DNA from: a bacterium
GTDB taxonomy: Bacteria; Electryoneota; Electryoneia; Electryoneales; Electryoneaceae
NCBI GenBank assembly: GCA_020444265.1
Contig: JAHLLH010000005.1
Location: 62,001-126,000 of the forward strand
Length of the DNA: 64,000 nt
Direction of reading: 5' to 3'
Positions 9,131 to 16,658 of the stretch are shown here, piece after piece. The notes under the pieces were generated by a model. It was not told the DNA's origin. It saw only the letters and a program-made list of their open reading frames with translations, and searched no databases. Position 1 is the stretch's first letter. Every line of letters begins with the position of its first letter. Made by a program: the position numbers and the translations under genes.

Positions 9131-10841
9131 ATCGAACGGCATCCCCAATGGGGAGATGACCACGTCGACACCAGGCTTGCAGCGGGAAAGCACCCGCTAC
9201 CGCAAGCTCTGGCGCTACTCTGTCCTGCTCACCTCCATCGTTGCACTCATGCCATTGATCGTCATGATGGGTGTCAACAACCTGCAGTACCGCCGCACCA
9301 CTCAGTCAGAAATGCGGTATGACCTGTCACGGATGGTCTCGGACACCAAACGCTCCCTCGAGTTTGTTATCCGTGAGCGAGTCTCCGCGCTGCAACTGGT
9401 CATTTCGGACAACAACACCAGCGACCTTAGGGACGATGAAGCCCTCGCGCGAGTGCTGAAACATCTCAAGGCATCCTTCGGCGGATTTGTCGACCTGGGG
9501 CTGATTGATGATGATGGTTTGCAGCGTCATTATGTCGGCCCGTACAACCTGAAAGGGACCAATTACAGCGAAGAGGTATGGTTCCATGAGGTGATGCTGC
9601 GTGGGGTTAACGTCAGCAATGTCTTCCTCGGTCACCGTCACTTCCCCCACTTCGTCATTTCCGTCAAACGGGAACTCGAAAGCGGTCAATTCGTCATTCT
9701 GCGCGGTACGATCGACATGGAGATGCTGACCTACCAGATCGCGATCAGGAATCGTCAGGGCGCGGACGACGCCTTTGTTGTTGACCACGATGGCATCCTT
9801 CAGACCCAGTCCCAATCCCACGGCGATTTGCTCGACCCCTGTTCCCTGCCTGTGCCCCCCTTTTCACCGGAGATTGAGGTGATCGACCAACCGCACAATG
9901 GTGGTCATCTTCTGGTCGGCTACAGCTACATCGAGCAATCCCCCTTCATCCTGATGGCAGTTCGTACTTATGATGACCATTTCACCGACTGGCTGCGTGC
10001 CCATTCAGACCTGATCGGTTTCTTTGTCGGCAGTGTTATTCTGATCATCATCGTGGTTTTCTGGAGTTCCTCCTTCCTGGTCCGTCAAATCCGTGCTTCG
10101 GATGAACGACGCGCCAAGATGTTGCACAACATCGAGTACACAAATAAGATGGCAACTATCGGCCGTCTGGCAGCATCTGTGGCGCACGAGATCAACAACC
10201 CGCTCGCGATTATCAACGAGAAAGCGGGATTGCTCAAGGACCTCGCAGAACATGCCGAGGATCATCCCTACCGTGACAAGTCGATCGCCTCGGTCGATTC
10301 GATCATTCAATCGGTGGAACGCTGCAGCGCGGTGACCCATCGACTCCTGGGTTTTACCCGTCGCATGGAACCGGGCCATGAGATGATCGACCTGCGCATT
10401 CTTCTGCAGGAGGTAGTCGGCTTCCTCGGTAAAGAAGCTGCGCACCGGAACATTGAGATCCAGTACCACTTCCCGGATGATTTACCGACCGTCGAATGTG
10501 ACCGTGGCTGGTTGCAGCAGATTTTCCTCAACCTGGTCAACAACGCCTTTGGTGCAGTGGAACGGGGCGGGCAGATCGCCCTTTCGGTGGAACGGCAGAA
10601 TCATGCCTATGTAGCGGTCCGTGTTCGAGATAGTGGGTCTGGTATTTCCGAGGAAAATTTGCAGCACATCTTCGAACCCTTCTTCTCGACCAAGGGACAA
10701 TTTGGGACCGGGTTAGGCCTGTCGATTACGTATGGCCTGGTGCAGAAACTGGGTGGTGAGATCAAGGTGGAAAGCCGCGAGGGAGAAGGGTCAACCTTTG
10801 TCGTCCTGATCCCGATTAAAGCCGTTGCGACCATGGAGTGA
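9108..10841 (+). CDS. Membrane sensor histidine kinase with periplasmic Cache-like domain
   Basis: 577 residues. A first transmembrane helix (about 33-53) and a second (about 303-323) bracket a Cache-like sensor region (about 60-300). The cytoplasmic part has HisKA with the phospho-accepting His in VAHEINNPL, then HATPase_c with N-box LNLVNNAFG, G1 DSGSGIS and G2 GTGLGLS, so it looks catalytically complete. The given start overlaps the upstream gene by 23 bases. An in-frame ATG at 9156 is an alternative; neither has a well-spaced ribosome site. It probably phosphorylates the receivers encoded on either side. The ligand is unknown. Confidence 0.92.
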   Translation: MRTVNGAESNGIPNGEMTTSTPGLQRESTRYRKLWRYSVLLTSIVALMPLIVMMGVNNLQYRRTTQSEMRYDLSRMVSDTKRSLEFVIRERVSALQLVISDNNTSDLRDDEALARVLKHLKASFGGFVDLGLIDDDGLQRHYVGPYNLKGTNYSEEVWFHEVMLRGVNVSNVFLGHRHFPHFVISVKRELESGQFVILRGTIDMEMLTYQIAIRNRQGADDAFVVDHDGILQTQSQSHGDLLDPCSLPVPPFSPEIEVIDQPHNGGHLLVGYSYIEQSPFILMAVRTYDDHFTDWLRAHSDLIGFFVGSVILIIIVVFWSSSFLVRQIRASDERRAKMLHNIEYTNKMATIGRLAASVAHEINNPLAIINEKAGLLKDLAEHAEDHPYRDKSIASVDSIIQSVERCSAVTHRLLGFTRRMEPGHEMIDLRILLQEVVGFLGKEAAHRNIEIQYHFPDDLPTVECDRGWLQQIFLNLVNNAFGAVERGGQIALSVERQNHAYVAVRVRDSGSGISEENLQHIFEPFFSTKGQFGTGLGLSITYGLVQKLGGEIKVESREGEGSTFVVLIPIKAVATME

Positions 10842-10843
10842 AC

Positions 10844-11227
10844 ATGAAAAACCTGAACCTGCTGCTCATCGACGATGAGCTGGAGCTGGTCACCACCCTG
10901 GTGGAACGGCTTGAAATACGTGGCATCCAGGCGGAGGCTGCCAGCAATGGGCGCGATGCGCTGGAACGTGTCCGACAAGGTCATTTTGATGTGGTTGTCG
11001 CCGACCTGAAAATGCCGATCATGAGTGGCATCGAGGTGATGCAGACATTGCGTGAAGAATTCCCAGACATCAAGGTGGTCCTGATCACGGGGCATGGCAG
11101 CAGTGATGACTCCAGTCAGCAGATGGTTGAACGTGCCGATGGCCTTCTGCTGAAACCCTTCTCTATCGACAGCCTCATTGAGAAGGTGAACGAGGTCGTT
11201 CACCTCGGAGATATGCCCCATGAGTGA
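10844..11227 (+). CDS. Single-domain response regulator
   Basis: About 127 residues, a receiver domain only: LLIDDE acidic pair, phosphoacceptor Asp in VVADLKMP, Thr in LITGHG and Lys in LLKPFS. A GTG lies six bases upstream in frame, but the ATG at 10844 has GGAG at a good distance inside the end of the kinase gene. The stop overlaps the next start by 8 bases, so the genes are translationally coupled. Without an output domain it is expected to work as a phosphorelay intermediate or through protein contacts. Confidence 0.92.
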   Translation: MKNLNLLLIDDELELVTTLVERLEIRGIQAEAASNGRDALERVRQGHFDVVVADLKMPIMSGIEVMQTLREEFPDIKVVLITGHGSSDDSSQQMVERADGLLLKPFSIDSLIEKVNEVVHLGDMPHE

Positions 11228-11894
11228 AGGGCCAACTCCACACGCTGATCATGATGCCCTCGCCTTCATGGGAGCGGTCACCGCAAGTGTTTCGCATGAT
11301 CTTAGCAATGTGCTTTCTACGATCGACCAGGTCTCAGGTCTGATCGAGGACATGCTGATCGCCGTGGAACGTGGTGTTGCGATTGACCCAGCCCGCCTTG
11401 AGATGGTTCAGGGTCGTCTCGCCCATCAGACGAAACGCGGTGTGACCATCGTCCGTAAATTGAACACCCTTGGCCACACGACCGACGATCCAGTGCGTCA
11501 GGAAGATCTCGCCCTCGTCTTCTCGACGTTGCTGGTGCTGATGGAACGGATGGCATCGCGGCGACGCATTCAGGTCATCTTCGACCCGGAACAAACCGGG
11601 CACATGGTCGAAGCCAACCCGGTAACGCTTTATCATCTGCTTTACCATGCGCTGCTGCTGGTGATGGATTCCTACAGCGACGGCGGTGACGTCACCCTCG
11701 ACCTTGTCGAAGAGGAAAACAGCACTAGCATCTCAATTGCTGGGCATGATCTTGCCTCTGTCGAAGGTGGAGGTGATCGTCTGGCTGTGATTCACGTCCT
11801 TGCCGATCAGATCGGTGGCAAGGCAATGATCGATGCAGACGACCCCGGCTGTCTCGAGGTTGTTCTGCCGCGTGTGGGTGGAACCCAGGAGTGA
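11220..11894 (+). CDS. ChpT-like degenerate histidine kinase or phosphotransferase
   Basis: 224 residues, cytoplasmic, no sensor region. A dimerisation helix carries an H-box-like VSHDLSNVLS (about residues 24-33), and a second helix follows. The C-terminal half has the general size of a kinase ATPase domain. The N-box Asn is replaced in LLYHALLLVMDSY, and no DxGxG or GxGLGL box is visible. Size and layout fit ChpT-like phosphotransferases, which pass phosphate between receivers and do not bind ATP. With single receivers directly before and after, a kinase-receiver-His-receiver relay is the simplest reading. An inactive kinase remnant is the alternative. Confidence 0.65.
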   Translation: MSEGPTPHADHDALAFMGAVTASVSHDLSNVLSTIDQVSGLIEDMLIAVERGVAIDPARLEMVQGRLAHQTKRGVTIVRKLNTLGHTTDDPVRQEDLALVFSTLLVLMERMASRRRIQVIFDPEQTGHMVEANPVTLYHLLYHALLLVMDSYSDGGDVTLDLVEEENSTSISIAGHDLASVEGGGDRLAVIHVLADQIGGKAMIDADDPGCLEVVLPRVGGTQE

Positions 11895-11939
11895 AGGAGG
11901 TAACCGGCGACCTGCCGGTTACATCAGGAGGATAGAATT

Positions 11940-12377
11940 ATGGATGAAGACCGGACACGTGTGCTGCTGGTGGATGACGAGAAGGATTTTGTCGAGCTGC
12001 TGGCGGAACGATTGGCGGGACGTGGGTTGACTGTCGACACCTGCTCCACCGGCAACGAAGCCCTCGAACGCAGTGGCGGGGGAAACTATGATGCCGTCGT
12101 GCTCGACCTCGAAATGCCCGGTATGGACGGCATCGAGACCCTGAAAAAGCTGCTGGCCGAACAACCGGAATTGCAGGTCATCTTCCTCTCGGGACGAGGC
12201 ACCCTGAAAACGGGGATCGAAGCGGTCAAAGAGGGGGCGCTCGAGTTCCTCGAGAAACCGGCCGACATCTCCACCCTGCTGACCCATATCGAGGAAGCGA
12301 AGACTCGAAGAATTGTCCTTGTCGAGAAACGCATGCAGGATGAAATTGCTGACGTACTGCGGCGAAAAGGCTGGTAG
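11940..12377 (+). CDS. Single-domain response regulator
   Basis: 145 residues with a complete receiver domain: LVDDEKDF, phosphoacceptor Asp in VVLDLEMPG, Ser in FLSGRG and Lys in LEKPAD. AGGAGG sits at the right distance from the ATG. The last 25 residues form a basic helix with no DNA-binding motif. It is the final gene of the SulP signalling run and meets ppx end to end. Confidence 0.92.
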   Translation: MDEDRTRVLLVDDEKDFVELLAERLAGRGLTVDTCSTGNEALERSGGGNYDAVVLDLEMPGMDGIETLKKLLAEQPELQVIFLSGRGTLKTGIEAVKEGALEFLEKPADISTLLTHIEEAKTRRIVLVEKRMQDEIADVLRRKGW

Positions 12378-12417
12378 GAAACAAAGTCTGGACTGCAGGA
12401 TTTGAATCGATCCAGCC

Positions 12418-12456
12418 CACCACGCTGGCCATTGATACTGGCTGGTGTGGTGATTT
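12418..12456 (+). terminator. Possible terminator between convergent operons
   Basis: CACCAC (12418-12423) pairs with GTGGTG (12447-12452), with a further short GGCC/GGCT pairing inside. ATTTTCT follows on the plus strand. The inner stem is imperfect, so the call is tentative. Confidence 0.35.
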
Positions 12457-12458
12457 TC

Positions 12459-13970
12459 TCATACCCCGTTTACAAGAACCTCCACGCCCACATCCTTGAA
12501 GTACCTCTTCTCACGGTTGAGATCTTTCGCGAAGAGGGGATGTTCATCGAGCCAGGCTTTCGGCATAGTGATGGTGAAGGATTTATTGTCCCAGCTCATG
12601 GTCTCAATGGGGGTTGCGCTGTCATTGCGGTGACGGTTAAAAAGATGTGCGAGACGGAACAAGGCCACCAGCCCCCAATCGAGATGAAACTCTTCGGGGC
12701 TTAACTCGGTTTTGAGACGTTTCCGCTGATTCAGGATCAGGAAGCCAACTTGCCCCTGTTCACGTTTCGTGAATCCCGGCATGGTGGTATAGCGTGCGAT
12801 GTAGGCGCCGTGTTTGTGATAGCCACGGAACGAGATGGATTTCCCGATCTCATGCAGCTTGGCAGCGGACGTCAGCAGCAGCGATGCCTTCTTTTTATCC
12901 AGCTCGATCGCCGGGGTGATCTGCGGCAGGTAGTGTTGGATAAACTGCTCGATCCGCTGTGCCTGCCCCTTGTCGACACCGTAATAGTCCATCATCTGCA
13001 ACAGCGTCTCGCTGCGACGATCATGGAAATGGGACACCTTCGCGAGGTCATAGAGCAGCCCCTCCCGAATCCCACTTTGCGAGACCTGCATGTAGTTGAT
13101 GTTGAAGCGCTGGAAGAGGGCGAACAGAATGGCGAGAGCGCCGGGGAAGGTGCCGGCTCGTTCTGGATTGAGCCCGTTGATCATCATCTTTTTCATGCCA
13201 CCATGCTGGATGACGGTGTCGATGATGGTTTCCAGCCCCTTCCGTGTCACCCCCTGCTTAACCAGGCCTAGGTTTTTCAGGATGGTTTCCATCGCACGCA
13301 TCGTACCTGACGCGCCAATCGCGATTTCCCAGTCGGTCTCGATTCCGTCCTGCAAAAGGTTGGAAGCGAGCAACCTCCGGTCTACCTCCTGGACAGCATT
13401 CAGAAAAAGCGAGGTGGTTAAATCGTTGTCACCGAACACCCTTTTGCTGAGCGAGATGTTGCCAATCTCGATGCTGTCCAGCGCGGTTGGCACACCGGAC
13501 TTGCCGAGGATCAGTTCGGTCGATCCACCGCCGATGTCGATGACCAGTTGGCGACGGTCTGCCGCTTGCAAACCGAGGGTCACACCCAGGTAGATCAGCC
13601 GTGCTTCTTCCTGCCCGCTGATCACCTCGAGCGGAAAACCGAGCAGACTTTCCGCCTGGTCGATAAAGCCCTTTGCCTTCTTCGCGTTGCGCAGTGCGCT
13701 GGTGCCGATGACACGCACCTGTTCCGACTCGAACCCCTTGATCCGCTGCCCGAAATCGGTCAGGACACGTACCGCCTTCCCGTGATGCTCCGGCGAGATG
13801 CTGCCATCCGGCTGCAGCCCCTCCCCCAGCTTGATGACCTCCTTCATCCGGTCGAGCACACGCAATTGGCTGCCCACCAGCTTTGCCACCACGAGGTGAA
13901 AGCTGTTGGAACCGAGGTCAACGATGGCGTATTCCGGTGAGGTGGTCGTCTTGCCGTGTGGCTGCTTCAT
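12459..13970 (-). CDS. ppx: Exopolyphosphatase, Ppx/GppA family
   Basis: 503 residues from the ATG at 13970. A longer frame exists, but homology begins at AIVDLGSNSFHLVVAK just after this start. The actin-like ATPase fold shows VIGTSALRNAKK, SGQEEARLIYLG and the phosphate loop VIDIGGGSTELILG. The C-terminal third is the HD-like helical domain of long Ppx proteins (SAAKLHEIGKSISFRGYHKHG). Ppx removes terminal phosphate from polyphosphate; GppA, the related pppGpp phosphatase, is the alternative. The full length and the presence of ppk1 and sixA on the same strand favour Ppx. Confidence 0.9.
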   Translation of the reverse strand: MKQPHGKTTTSPEYAIVDLGSNSFHLVVAKLVGSQLRVLDRMKEVIKLGEGLQPDGSISPEHHGKAVRVLTDFGQRIKGFESEQVRVIGTSALRNAKKAKGFIDQAESLLGFPLEVISGQEEARLIYLGVTLGLQAADRRQLVIDIGGGSTELILGKSGVPTALDSIEIGNISLSKRVFGDNDLTTSLFLNAVQEVDRRLLASNLLQDGIETDWEIAIGASGTMRAMETILKNLGLVKQGVTRKGLETIIDTVIQHGGMKKMMINGLNPERAGTFPGALAILFALFQRFNINYMQVSQSGIREGLLYDLAKVSHFHDRRSETLLQMMDYYGVDKGQAQRIEQFIQHYLPQITPAIELDKKKASLLLTSAAKLHEIGKSISFRGYHKHGAYIARYTTMPGFTKREQGQVGFLILNQRKRLKTELSPEEFHLDWGLVALFRLAHLFNRHRNDSATPIETMSWDNKSFTITMPKAWLDEHPLFAKDLNREKRYFKDVGVEVLVNGV

Positions 13971-14108
13971 CGAACTGTGTCCTGGCGGTGTAGGGGTCTG
14001 CGAGATCGCATAAAGACAGGAGGATAAGATACAACGATTTTTACAGGAATAATGTGCGGAGAGTCGATTGGCAGGGATGAGTGGATGAGTTGCGAGCGTC
14101 AACCGGGA

Positions 14109-16079
14109 TTATTTCACCAGCATCACTTTCTGGATGCGGTCGCCATCGGTGGGGGTGGTGGCGCGAATGAAGTAGAGTCCGCTGGGGTAGGATGAACCAT
14201 CGAAAGTGAAGTTGTGGACATCTGCGGTAGCACGCCCCTCATGTAAACTGACCACCCTTCTGCCCAGCAGGTCGAAGACCTCAACGCGAAGAAGCCCCGG
14301 ACGAGGAAGCTCGACCTGGAAGCGTGTGGATGGGTTAAAGGGGTTGGGGTACGGAGCAGTGACCTTGAATGTAGCGGGCAAACTCCCCTGGTCAGGCAGA
14401 TCGGGGGTGGCAGCACTGACGTTGCCGCGTAACTCGATCGCTTCCGGGATCGGAGCTGGATCATTGCAGTCGAAACGGAGGCTGTCGAGATGGGGCTGAT
14501 CGTCCTGCGGTGTGAAGCGTACTTGAACAGTGGCCGTTTCCTCGGACGCCAGCACCAGCGAATCCGCCCCCAGCTCAAACGAGAAGGAAACATCTTCCCA
14601 CAATCCACCTCGCACGACAAGCGTCTCCACCCCCGTATTGGTCAGCACCAGCGGCAGGGTCACGTCATCGCCAATTTCGACCATCCCGAAGTCGAGACAG
14701 TTCGTATCCGGCTCCACATTCGCCGCCCAGAAATGCTCGGTCGACCAGGGTTCCACGTAGGTGGGCAACCAGACCAGAACCGTATCTCCTAAACCCTCTG
14801 GGTTGTTTTGTGGATGGAAGGGTCCGCTGGCATCACCCCAGTAGTTGCCCTGTAAGTGAAGGCCAGCGCTGGGGTACTGAATGACAGGGCCTGTGTTTTG
14901 AATGAAATCGACCTCTTCGATAGTCAGCGAACAGGGGGACTGTACACCAAATAGCGTTCCACATTCAGTAGGTGAGGGTATAGATGGATCGATACTGTTC
15001 CCTCCAATGAAGTTGCGCCTCAGAACAACATGCCCTGACGAGGAATTTACCGGCTGGACCGAAATCAATCCTGAAAACTTGCCCCTGTTGTCCAAAAAAG
15101 CATTGTTAACAATTGTAGCAGAACCACCTGCAAAGATTGCGGCAGCCTCTGGTGAAATATTCTGCGTGAAATAATTGTTCACAATCGAGGTATGGCGTCC
15201 AAGGAGTAATAGGATTGCACCTCCGCTTCCCGATACGACACCAGGTTCATCTATCGCTTCATTTTGAATAAAACGGTTGTTCGCAATGAGAATCGAATCA
15301 ACATTCGTAATTGCCAGGCCACCTCCGAGGTAGGCCTGATTATTAATAAACTGGTTCTCCATCACAGTCCACGAGTCTCCGCTTACACCCAACCCGCCAC
15401 CGTTCGTTAGTGAACTGTTGTCTTGAAAAGAATTGTTTCTCACAGTCCCACAACCTAATACACGTAAGCCAGTCCCCGTGTTTTGACTGAACACGGACTC
15501 CTCGACAAGGATAGAATCGCTTCGGACGAGAAAATTGAACAAGTGAGGATTTGCGTAATTTTGCGCAATGATACTTCTTTGTACGATTACTGTGGCACTA
15601 TCGAGAAATACGACACTCCCATTAAAAGCTGTATTACCGAAAAAATGGCATTCATCAATTATAATATTGGTTTTAAACGAATAGATTCCACCACCTGTTA
15701 ATTGCAGATTAGTGTCCACGTATGCATTTTGAACTGTAAGACCAATCAACTTCACTCGTTGATCCCCATTTCCCAGGATCTCGAGCGCACGATAACTCCC
15801 ATCACCATCAATTGCCGTTTGTCGGATCCAAGATGTGTCACCATCTATGATGAAACGGGATGCGATTGTTAGCGTCTTATGATCAATTGTAAGCGACTCG
15901 TAGTAGATTCCAGGTTCCACCAGGATTGTATCATCTAAAGTAGTCGAAGATGAATGAATCGCCTCTTGAATAGTTGGGAAAGACGAAGGCACATACAACA
16001 CGGATGCACTTAACGAAAAGCAGATAGTGAATACCAGCGCAATACTCAAGAATAATTTTCCGAGTGCAGTCTGGATCAT
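14109..16079 (-). CDS. Secreted right-handed beta-helix protein with sorting domain
   Basis: 656 residues from the ATG at 16079, chosen because GGAG lies at good spacing; a GTG six bases upstream is less likely. A signal peptide (about 8-26) is followed by VPSSFPTIQEAI and many beta-helix repeats rich in N-N-x-F and GGG motifs (about 30-430), the fold of pectate-lyase-like and NosD-like proteins. An ASH-like immunoglobulin domain follows (NCLDFGMVEIGD). It ends in a FlgD-like sorting domain: PYPNPFNPST, DLLGRRVVSL, PSGLYFIRA, IQKVMLVK. The ligand is unknown. The last 77 bases match the paralogue at 16659-18665 exactly. The middle of the gene is visibly more AT-rich than the polyphosphate genes around it. 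Confidence 0.85.
   Translation of the reverse strand: MIQTALGKLFLSIALVFTICFSLSASVLYVPSSFPTIQEAIHSSSTTLDDTILVEPGIYYESLTIDHKTLTIASRFIIDGDTSWIRQTAIDGDGSYRALEILGNGDQRVKLIGLTVQNAYVDTNLQLTGGGIYSFKTNIIIDECHFFGNTAFNGSVVFLDSATVIVQRSIIAQNYANPHLFNFLVRSDSILVEESVFSQNTGTGLRVLGCGTVRNNSFQDNSSLTNGGGLGVSGDSWTVMENQFINNQAYLGGGLAITNVDSILIANNRFIQNEAIDEPGVVSGSGGAILLLLGRHTSIVNNYFTQNISPEAAAIFAGGSATIVNNAFLDNRGKFSGLISVQPVNSSSGHVVLRRNFIGGNSIDPSIPSPTECGTLFGVQSPCSLTIEEVDFIQNTGPVIQYPSAGLHLQGNYWGDASGPFHPQNNPEGLGDTVLVWLPTYVEPWSTEHFWAANVEPDTNCLDFGMVEIGDDVTLPLVLTNTGVETLVVRGGLWEDVSFSFELGADSLVLASEETATVQVRFTPQDDQPHLDSLRFDCNDPAPIPEAIELRGNVSAATPDLPDQGSLPATFKVTAPYPNPFNPSTRFQVELPRPGLLRVEVFDLLGRRVVSLHEGRATADVHNFTFDGSSYPSGLYFIRATTPTDGDRIQKVMLVK
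14111..14187. repeat. 77-bp perfect direct repeat, copy 1
   Basis: Identical to 16660-16736. It covers the end of the sorting-domain coding sequence and the first two bases of the stop codon (reverse strand). Identity stops at both edges: T versus C on one side and G versus C on the other. Confidence 0.95.
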
Positions 16080-16097
16080 TTTCACTCCGTTTAGGAC

Positions 16098-16126
16098 AAA
16101 CCGCCCCCTGAAGCTGGGGGCGGTTT
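16098..16126 (-). terminator. Strong hairpin terminator after the small secreted gene
   Basis: AAACCGCCCCC (16098-16108) pairs perfectly with GGGGGCGGTTT (16116-16126) around a 7-base loop. It lies between the end of the 129-residue gene and the start of the beta-helix gene, both on the minus strand, so it would separate them. Confidence 0.8.
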
Positions 16127-16146
16127 ATTGTATAGGTCGCAGATGT

Positions 16147-16536
16147 TTACCACGTTATGGAGTAATCCCCTGTTCCGCTGCCACCATTGTACCAATATGC
16201 TTCTAATTCGTAGTAGGTAAAAACAACCTTGGACGGGTATGTGTAACTGTAATCAGCAGTTCCACCATTGGTTTCGACGATTTGAAGGTTGCTCCATTCT
16301 CCCCCTCCACTAATATGAATCGTGAATCGAAGTAGGGTGTAACCTCCAACTGGAAAAGTCGCTGATGTTCCATCCAAATGTTGCTCGACAGTTCCGGGGT
16401 AGTCATTACTATCGACATCATCGGATTCTGCTCGACCGTATGGATAGGTCATTGATCCACTAAAATCCATTGCTTGTGTTTGAACTGTAGAAAGGAGTAG
16501 TAACAATCCCACGATTAGAACCCAAGTCTTCTTCAT
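16147..16536 (-). CDS. Small secreted protein of unknown function
   Basis: 129 residues. A clear signal peptide (KKTWVLIVGLLLLLSTVQTQA) ends at about residue 22. The mature part is polar, rich in Gly, Ser, Tyr and Thr and predicted to be beta-stranded, with no cysteine and no recognised domain. AGGGGGTAAGAG precedes the ATG. It sits between two large beta-helix genes and has its own terminator. A run of twelve G lies about 50 bases upstream of the start. Confidence 0.7.
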   Translation of the reverse strand: MKKTWVLIVGLLLLLSTVQTQAMDFSGSMTYPYGRAESDDVDSNDYPGTVEQHLDGTSATFPVGGYTLLRFTIHISGGGEWSNLQIVETNGGTADYSYTYPSKVVFTYYELEAYWYNGGSGTGDYSITW

Positions 16537-16582
16537 CTCTTACCCCCTAAATGTTATACAACCTCACTAATTCTACCACCTA

Positions 16583-16594
16583 GGGGGGGGGGGG
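16583..16594. repeat. Homopolymer of twelve G
   Basis: Twelve consecutive G on the plus strand (C in the direction of the neighbouring genes), in the 120-base gap upstream of the small secreted gene. Such tracts are prone to slippage and also to sequencing error. Confidence 0.9.
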
Positions 16595-16658
16595 ATGTCA
16601 AGTAGAAACGATACTACAACTCATACTCCTTTGATATTCATGTACCTGTTAGACTCTC

